From the NCBI GenBank assembly GCA_946621895.1, contig CAMOOZ010000230.1, positions 1 through 7,564 of the forward strand: 7,564 bases of DNA, written 5' to 3'. Below are positions 1-4,747 of the stretch, piece by piece; positions within the stretch are counted from its first letter, which is position 1; each line of letters starts with the position of its first letter. Below the pieces are notes generated by a model, which was given only the letters and a program-made list of their open reading frames with translations, made no database searches and was not told where the DNA came from. Position numbers and translations under genes: made by a program. The stretch is from an uncultured Lachnospiraceae bacterium. Lineage in GTDB: Bacteria; Bacillota_A; Clostridia; Lachnospirales; Lachnospiraceae.

Positions 1-1537
1 CCTGGGTGTCGGGCTCATGCAAAAGGATCACGGAATCGATATCCGGCGCGTTTTCCTTCACATAGGCCACGATATCCTTGATGTGGAAGGCGTCCGCGTC
101 AAATTTCTGCACCACATAATAGTCGCAGCCCACAGCCAGCAGGATAGTCATGCACATCGCGGCGAAATTCACGAAGATCTCCAGCGCCCTTGTCCTTGCC
201 CTGGACCATTCCTCCAGATCCATCGCGAAAAGCAGCAGCAGCGGGATCAGGGGGATCAGATAGTACCGGTTTTCAATGATCGGGTTGGAGAGGCCGTAGC
301 GCGTCTCGCAGAAGATAAATTCAAGCACATTCCAGGCCAGCAGGAAGGCCGTGAATTTCCCGAAGGAAACAGCGCCCTCCTTCCAGAAAAGCCGCCTGAT
401 ATACCGGATGAAGACGATGAGCAGCAGGCAGGCGAGGGCCGCCTTTGCGAGGTAAACGATCCCCGCCGCGGAAAGCACCGGCGTGTTCGCCCCGGGGATC
501 GCATCCAGCACCATGAAAAAGGATAAGAACACCGCGTCCAGGTTGGACGACATGTTCTGATAATTCGTCAGCAGCATCTTATCCCCGAGGCCGCCGAAGC
601 CCAGGAGGTGGACCGCGAAGATCCCGGCAAGGCTGAAGAGCGCGGCGGCGCCGATCACCGCCAGATGATAGCGCTCGTATTTCCTTTCCGGCCACAGGGT
701 GATCTCCGGCAAAGGAGCCTCCTGCGCGGGAGCCGCAGGGCCCTCACCGTCAGCGCCCGCATGAGCAAAGAGGCCGCGGATGCCCGAAAACGCGTTTGTC
801 CGGCCAGCCTCCCGGCCGCCGTGATCATCAGACGGGACAAAACGGCAAAAGCCCCCGTCCAGCAAAAGCTCCAGCACAAATACGGCGGCAATCGGCGCCA
901 CCCCCGAGATCAGGACATAGATCCCGCAGGATAAGCCGCTCAGGAAGGAAAACAGGATAAGCAGCAGAAAGAAAAAAACGGTTCCCGGGGTCTTCCGCCT
1001 TTCCCTCTTCTTTAACAGCAGTGCAAACATCAGCAGCGGGATCAGCACGCGCATCGTGTAAAAGGCCGCCTGGTAAAACAGCATGCTGTAATAATCGATC
1101 ATGCCGATGCAGTAGGGGGTAAACACGAGATTTAAGGCGATCAGCAGATGAAAATCACTCTTTTCCAGCGACCTGAAGATGTCCCGGATGACCAGGACAT
1201 ACAGCGCCGCAAAAAGGATGTTCGCAATGCCGTAGGAAAGAAAGATATTGCCGGTAAGGCCATACAGGGGGCCTGCGAGAAAGGCGGCCATATCATATTC
1301 CAGCTGGGTCGTGTCATGCCAGCCGGGCACCCGGACGGAGCCGCTCTTAAAGATCTCGATCCCGTGGAGCATCGCGTTTGCGCCGTCAAAGTTTAAGATC
1401 TTATCCCCCGCAAAAAGATTCATATACAGGAGAAAACCCATCTGCGCCAGAAAACATAAGAAAAGCACCAGCGTGGGGATGCGGTACTTTTTTTCCAGCG
1501 TGAAATTATCCGTGATCCTTTGCAGCGTTTCCTTCAT
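1..1537 (-). CDS. Multispanning membrane protein, probable GT-C-type glycosyltransferase (3' end outside window)
   Basis: An open frame of 512 codons starts at ATG 1537 and has no stop before the left edge, so the C-terminus is missing. I translated it by hand. Hydrophobic segments lie near residues 20-40, 85-120, 130-145, 150-175, 186-203, 205-227, 290-312, 355-377, 393-410, 422-438 and 450-470, followed by a soluble tail. The stretch ENRYYLIPLIPLLLLFA (422-438) resembles the late Arg-Tyr-Pro-rich helix of GT-C enzymes (GT39/GT83 type). The first large loop holds D51 and other acidic residues, where GT-C enzymes carry catalytic acids. A hydrophilic Gly/Ala-rich loop of about 60 residues (228-287) splits the protein. 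The start overlaps the upstream glycosyltransferase stop as ATGA, with GAGG seven bases upstream. I infer that it transfers the lipid-linked sugar made by the gene before it to an extracytoplasmic acceptor. The acceptor is unknown, and a flippase or other polytopic protein is not excluded. The membrane topology is firm; the enzymatic call is moderate. Confidence 0.72.
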   Translation of the reverse strand, partial: MKETLQRITDNFTLEKKYRIPTLVLFLCFLAQMGFLLYMNLFAGDKILNFDGANAMLHGIEIFKSGSVRVPGWHDTTQLEYDMAAFLAGPLYGLTGNIFLSYGIANILFAALYVLVIRDIFRSLEKSDFHLLIALNLVFTPYCIGMIDYYSMLFYQAAFYTMRVLIPLLMFALLLKKRERRKTPGTVFFFLLLILFSFLSGLSCGIYVLISGVAPIAAVFVLELLLDGGFCRFVPSDDHGGREAGRTNAFSGIRGLFAHAGADGEGPAAPAQEAPLPEITLWPERKYERYHLAVIGAAALFSLAGIFAVHLLGFGGLGDKMLLTNYQNMSSNLDAVFLSFFMVLDAIPGANTPVLSAAGIVYLAKAALACLLLIVFIRYIRRLFWKEGAVSFGKFTAFLLAWNVLEFIFCETRYGLSNPIIENRYYLIPLIPLLLLFAMDLEEWSRARTRALEIFVNFAAMCMTILLAVGCDYYVVQKFDADAFHIKDIVAYVKENAPDIDSVILLHEPDTQ

Positions 1538-2454
1538 CTGCGCACCTCATCCACAATAAACGGCGGCCTTTTCCTCGCGGCATCCAGCGTCCGCCAGATA
1601 TACTCCCCCAGAATGCCCAGCATGGACATGATCAGCCCCGAGGCCAGCAGCACCACGCAGATCAGCGAGGTCCAGCCGGCGATCGGCGTGCCTTCGGTAA
1701 ATTTTTCCACGATGACCATGATCATCAGGATAAAGGCGCCGATATCAAAGAGCACCCCCAGGACCGTCATCACGCGAAGGGGAAAATAGGTAAAGCTCAT
1801 GATGGAGTCCATGATCAGCTTGATCTTTTTGGACATCGTCCACCGGCCCTTTCCCGTTTCCCTGTCCTTTCTGACAAAATACACATGATCCGTCCGGAAG
1901 CCTGCCCACAGCACCTGGAGGGTCAGGGAGGAATTCTTTTCGTCGAGCTCCTCCAGCACCCTGATCACCTGGCGGTCCAGCAGATAGCAGTCACAGCCGC
2001 CTACGGGCATGTTCTTGTTCACCAGCTTCCTGACGAGCCCGTAATAGCAGTTCGCAAAGAAGACATAGAACGGATTTTCCTTTCTGTCCTTCCGGACAGC
2101 CAGAACCACCTTGTTTCCTTTTTTCCAGCTTTCGTACATTTCCGGGATGATGGAGGAATCCTCCTGCAGATCCGCCTGCTTGGTCACGGCGCAGTCCCCC
2201 GTGCAGACGGAAAGGCCGGCCAGAAGCGCCGCGTGCTCCCCGAAATTCCGGGAAAGCTTTACGCAGACCACGCGGGGATCCCTTTCCTTTATCCGGTTCA
2301 TGATCTCCCAGGAATCATCCCCCGAGCCATCGTCCACGAACACGATCTCGTAATCTCCCAGCTCCTTCAGGATCTTTTTCTCCATATCCTGATAGAGCGC
2401 CTCCAGCGTGTCCGCATTATAATAGACCGGAACCACGATCGAGATCCTGCTCAT
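1534..2454 (-). CDS. GtrB/DPM1-like family 2 glycosyltransferase, membrane-anchored
   Basis: A 306-residue protein of the usual length for GtrB/ArnC/CsbB-type enzymes, which move a sugar from a nucleotide to polyprenyl phosphate at the inner membrane face. Visible features are the N-terminal SIVVPVYYN (5-13), VFVDDGS (38-44), LSRNFGEHAALLAG (67-80), a GGCDCYLLDR block (152-161) where relatives have GDFRLLDR, a basic GKGRWTMSKK segment (201-210), two transmembrane helices (about 226-250 and 262-286), and the terminal EYIWRTLDAARKRPPFIVDEV block typical of this subgroup. The usual D-A-D-L-Q-D metal motif reads K92-Q-A-D95-L-Q-E98, so the first acidic residue is replaced. ATG overlaps the upstream gene's TGA as ATGA, with GGGAG seven bases before it, so translational coupling is likely. 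Family assignment is firm. The donor sugar (possibly the product of the two preceding enzymes) is inferred. Confidence 0.93.
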   Translation of the reverse strand: MSRISIVVPVYYNADTLEALYQDMEKKILKELGDYEIVFVDDGSGDDSWEIMNRIKERDPRVVCVKLSRNFGEHAALLAGLSVCTGDCAVTKQADLQEDSSIIPEMYESWKKGNKVVLAVRKDRKENPFYVFFANCYYGLVRKLVNKNMPVGGCDCYLLDRQVIRVLEELDEKNSSLTLQVLWAGFRTDHVYFVRKDRETGKGRWTMSKKIKLIMDSIMSFTYFPLRVMTVLGVLFDIGAFILMIMVIVEKFTEGTPIAGWTSLICVVLLASGLIMSMLGILGEYIWRTLDAARKRPPFIVDEVRR

Positions 2455-2888
2455 GCCCTGTCTCCCGTGCTTTTCAGCCTGTTCAGATAATCCAGATATT
2501 CCCCATAGTCCCGGATGTATTCCTCTCCGTCGTAATGCTCGTTGGAAAGCACCAGCAGCACGGAGTCCGGGGAGAAATCATACATTTCCTTCCAGACATT
2601 GTTTTTGATATAAAGCCCCATCCTGGGCTTGTCCAGCTCCACCACCCGCTTTTCCTCGCCGTTGTCCACAAGGATCCGGGAAAAACCCGCCACATTGACC
2701 AGCACGAATTCCGATCGCTTATTCGAATGGCAGCCCCTGCGGATCTCGGGATCGGAGCCGTACATATAAAAGACCCTTCTGATCTCAAAGGGGATCGCCT
2801 CTCCCCCTTCGATCACCACGAGGGTCCCCCGTTCATCCCCCATTTCAGGAAAATGCAGTATTTTTACCTGTTCATCCAGCTTAGACAT
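2451..2888 (-). CDS. FdtA/QdtA-like (WxcM-like) sugar 3,4-ketoisomerase, cupin fold
   Basis: A 145-residue single-domain cupin matching the length and block order of dTDP-4-keto-6-deoxyglucose 3,4-ketoisomerases. Matching blocks are DERGTLVVIEGG (18-29), IPFEIRRVFYMY (32-43), IRRGCHSNKRSEF (49-61), LDKPRMGLYIKNNVW (85-99), LLVLSNEHYDGEEYIRDY (111-128) and a C-terminal helix. In characterised FdtA, His49 and His51 form the conserved active-site pair, with His49 the proposed base. Here the equivalent of His49 is H54, but the His51 position is N56. The start follows the aminotransferase stop with no gap (TAA|ATG), and GGAGAGG lies four bases upstream. Lying between a C3-type aminotransferase and a lipid-sugar transferase, it probably supplies the 3-keto substrate for amination. 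The family is firm. Because of N56, the exact reaction (or even catalysis at all) is uncertain. Confidence 0.88.
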   Translation of the reverse strand: MSKLDEQVKILHFPEMGDERGTLVVIEGGEAIPFEIRRVFYMYGSDPEIRRGCHSNKRSEFVLVNVAGFSRILVDNGEEKRVVELDKPRMGLYIKNNVWKEMYDFSPDSVLLVLSNEHYDGEEYIRDYGEYLDYLNRLKSTGDRA

Positions 2889-3989
2889 TTATCCTCTCCA
2901 GGCGTTCAGCGCCCTGATCACGCGATCCTGCTCTTCCCTGCTCATCCCGTTATAAAGGGGAAGGGAAAGCACCTCCCCCGCATAACGCTCCGTCACCGGA
3001 AGTTTTCCCGGCTTTATTTCCAGATCGCGATAAGCCTCGGAAAGATGCGGCGGGATCGGATAATGGATCAGCGTGGAGATCCCCTGCTCCTCAAGATACG
3101 CCATCAGCCGGTCCCGGTTATTTGCATGGATCACAAACTGATGCCATACAGGCTCCGTCCCCTCCGCCGCCTTAGGGAGGCGCAGCGCAGGATTGCTGAT
3201 GCCCTCCAGATAATACGCGGCAAGCGCCCGCCTTTCCGCATTCAGCTCTTCCAGATGGGAAAGCTTCACCCGAAGCAGGGCGGCCTGCAGCTCATCCAGC
3301 CGGGAATTGGCGCCGACGACCTGATTGTGGTAGCGCTTTTCACTGCCGTAATTCCGGAAGATCCTTGCCTGCTTTGCCAGATCGGCATCGTCCGTAACGA
3401 TGGCGCCGCCGTCTCCGAAGGCGCCCAGGTTCTTGGACGGATAAAAGGAAAAACAGGCAAGATTCCCAAAGGTGCCTGTCTGCCTCCCATTAAATTTTGC
3501 GCCATGGGATTGCGCGCAGTCCTCGATCAGAAGAAGCCTGTGCTGTTCGCAGATCGCCCTGATCCTGTCCATCCGGGCGCTGTGGCCGTAAAGATGCACG
3601 ACAAGGACCGCCTTCGTCCTCTCCGAAAGCTTCTCCTCTATCCCCTCCGGGTCCAGCTGATCATAAGCGTCCGGCTCCACAAATACCGGCTTTGCGCCGT
3701 TGATCGTGATCCCCATGACACTGGCAATGTAGGCGTTGCCCTGGACGATGACCTCGTCCCCCGGCCCGATGCCCAGAAGCCGCATGCCGATCCAGAGGGC
3801 ATCAAGACCGTTTCCGACGCCAACGCAGTGCGAAACGCCCAGAAAGGAGGCGAACTCCCTCTCAAAGAACTCCACCTCCCTGCCCAGGATATACCACCCG
3901 GAGCGCAGCACCCTTAAGGCCGCCTCCTCATATTCGCTCTGATAACGAAAGAAGCCGCGATCCATGCGGCTTTGCATGATCTTTTCCAA
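2889..3989 (-). CDS. DegT/DnrJ/EryC1/StrS PLP-dependent sugar aminotransferase (FdtB/QdtB-like)
   Basis: A 366-residue fold-type I aminotransferase, normal in length. Visible landmarks are the substrate-loop start GWYILGREVEFFE (31-43), VGVGNGLDAL (56-65), IEDCAQSHGA (155-164) with PLP-contacting D157, the Schiff-base lysine in FYPSKNLGAFGDGG (K186, 182-195), GANSRLDELQAALL (226-239), and IHYPIPPHLSEAY (308-320). These blocks match the group making 3-amino-3,6-dideoxy sugars on dTDP, and the adjacent ketoisomerase supports amination at C3. The start is unusual: TTG at 3989 has AGAGG five bases upstream (3995-3999). In-frame ATGs at 3977 (only a weak GGAAAAG before it) and 3965 (no ribosome site) are worse placed. 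An in-frame TAG upstream excludes a longer form. It is the first gene of the operon. Catalytic residues look complete. The exact sugar is inferred; no acetyltransferase or dTDP-glucose enzyme is in view. Confidence 0.93.
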   Translation of the reverse strand: MEKIMQSRMDRGFFRYQSEYEEAALRVLRSGWYILGREVEFFEREFASFLGVSHCVGVGNGLDALWIGMRLLGIGPGDEVIVQGNAYIASVMGITINGAKPVFVEPDAYDQLDPEGIEEKLSERTKAVLVVHLYGHSARMDRIRAICEQHRLLLIEDCAQSHGAKFNGRQTGTFGNLACFSFYPSKNLGAFGDGGAIVTDDADLAKQARIFRNYGSEKRYHNQVVGANSRLDELQAALLRVKLSHLEELNAERRALAAYYLEGISNPALRLPKAAEGTEPVWHQFVIHANNRDRLMAYLEEQGISTLIHYPIPPHLSEAYRDLEIKPGKLPVTERYAGEVLSLPLYNGMSREEQDRVIRALNAWRG

Positions 3990-4048
3990 TAAAGCCTCTT
4001 TTTCTCCGTCCTTACGGCTATTCTAAACACTGTTTCAACAGAAAGCAA

Positions 4049-4079
4049 CCTCCCACCCTGCATTATACAGGGAGGGAGG
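4049..4079 (-). terminator. GC-rich hairpin, possible terminator, with a -10 box as its loop
   Basis: CCTCCCACCCTG (4049-4060) pairs with CAGGGAGGGAGG (4068-4079): 12 base pairs with one A/A mismatch and a 7-base loop. On the minus strand the stem is followed by TTGCTTTCTGTT, a broken U-rich tract, so it could stop transcription arriving from the DUF4143 side. On the plus strand no T-run follows. An operon transcript starting from the embedded promoter would contain only part of one arm, so the hairpin would form only in read-through RNA. Confidence 0.55.
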
Positions 4080-4090
4080 CGCGAATACAA
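4062..4090 (-). promoter_or_regulatory. Predicted sigma-A promoter of the glycan operon
   Basis: On the minus strand a perfect TATAAT (4067-4062) is preceded by TG and, 17 bases upstream, by TTGTAT (4090-4085), a half-match to TTGACA. Transcription would start near 4055, leaving a leader of about 65 bases before the TTG start at 3989. It is the only convincing promoter between the DUF4143 remnant and the four-gene operon. The -10 box coincides with the loop of the hairpin at 4049-4079. Confidence 0.6.
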
Positions 4091-4130
4091 TGTGCAATGC
4101 TTCCTTATTCTCAGCCTGCAAACATCGCCG

Positions 4131-4622
4131 TCATGGCCTAAGCGAGGTAAAAGGAACGATATATATGCCCGTCTCCGGATCCTGCATCACAGATTCAAGA
4201 TGGCCGATGATCACACACATATATACGGGTTTCTTTTCCACATTCGCATAGAATCCGGATAAACTTTTCATGGCATCCTGTATGCTTCCATCGCTGAGCT
4301 TTATTTCAAATGCCGCATATTCCCCATCCTTGAATTCTACAATCGCATCGACTTCATCTCCGGACGAATTGTCTCTGAAATGGTACAGATGACCCTCATG
4401 GTAATCTGCATAAATCCTCAGATCCCTCTCCACCAATGCCTCAAACATCAATCCGAATGTGGCATGATCGTTCATCAGCTTTTCAGGTGTCAGCTGCAGG
4501 CAGGCACAGCTTAATGACGGGTCTGCAAGATGCCGTTTGGCTGTTTTTCCTATCCTCGCTGATGACCTGTTTACTGCACGATGTTCTCGAAATGGTGTGA
4601 TTATAGAGCATTCTTTTAACAT
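4131..4622 (-). pseudogene. DUF4143 domain-containing protein, C-terminal remnant of an AAA-type ATP-binding protein
   Basis: A 163-codon frame from ATG 4622 to TGA 4131. It matches the C-terminal half of DUF4143 proteins: KRHLADPSLSCACLQLTPEKLMND (29-52), TFGLMFEALVERDLRIYA (55-72), then GDEVDAIVEFKDG and AAFEIKL (88-109), and the end VPFTSLRP. D92 and E106-x-K108 form the PD-(D/E)xK-like core of this domain. Full-length relatives usually exceed 400 residues and begin with a P-loop ATPase. Here the Walker A/B half is missing, and the first ~16 residues show no family resemblance. No ribosome binding site precedes the ATG (the preceding bases are TATAAATTC). Base composition is lower in GC than the flanking operons. 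I see a truncated remnant, probably untranslated. A functional short protein is possible but less likely, since the reading frame is still intact. Confidence 0.75.
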
Positions 4623-4627
4623 GAATT

Positions 4628-4670
4628 TATAGCAAACGACAAAGTTCTTTTTACTTTGGCGTTTGCTATA
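4628..4670. repeat. Long AT-rich inverted repeat (hairpin) at the broken end of the DUF4143 remnant
   Basis: TATAGCAAACG (4628-4638) is complementary to CGTTTGCTATA (4660-4670). Inside it, CAAAGT (4640-4645) pairs with ACTTTG (4653-4658). One A/G mismatch separates the two stems and the loop is TCTTTTT. The total is 17 base pairs in 43 bases. No U-run follows on the minus strand, so it does not look like a standard terminator. It lies six bases from the first ATG of the remnant. It could be a small palindromic or MITE-like element, or a scar of the rearrangement that removed the ATPase half. Copy number elsewhere is unknown. Confidence 0.6.
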
Positions 4671-4681
4671 TCAACCTCATG

Positions 4682-4714
4682 AAAAAAGGGTTGTCTACAT
4701 TAAGTAAACAACCC
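4682..4714 (-). terminator. Rho-independent terminator of the glgA-metallopeptidase unit
   Basis: On the minus strand GGGTTGT-T-TAC pairs with GTA-G-ACAACCC around a TTAAT loop, an 11-pair stem with one U-G wobble (4714-4688). It is followed directly by six T residues (4687-4682). It begins 33 bases past the metallopeptidase stop. A T-rich stretch on the other side (AATTTTGT) could give weak termination on the plus strand as well. Confidence 0.88.
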
Positions 4715-4747
4715 AATTTTGTATCGTCCACTAAAGCAGGATCTCTC

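Noticed and set aside
17..526. A plus-strand frame of 169 codons, and other short plus-strand frames over 600-1400
   Set aside because: All are antisense to the continuous 512-codon membrane-protein frame, whose hydrophobic segments and ATGA coupling mark it as the real gene.
1885..2490. A plus-strand frame of 201 codons
   Set aside because: It is antisense to the GtrB-like transferase, and the translation has no family motifs.
2535..3917. A 460-codon open frame on the plus strand
   Set aside because: It lies antisense to the aminotransferase and ketoisomerase genes, which have clear motifs. The translation is His/Pro/Arg-rich without domains, as expected for a shadow frame in GC-rich DNA.
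3990..4130. A riboswitch or structured leader before the glycan operon
   Set aside because: Only about 65 bases lie between the predicted transcription start and the TTG start. I see no conserved riboswitch core or second stem.
4682..4714. A CRISPR-like or attenuator repeat
   Set aside because: There is a single stem-loop with a six-T tail after a stop codon and no repeated units, so an ordinary intrinsic terminator explains it.
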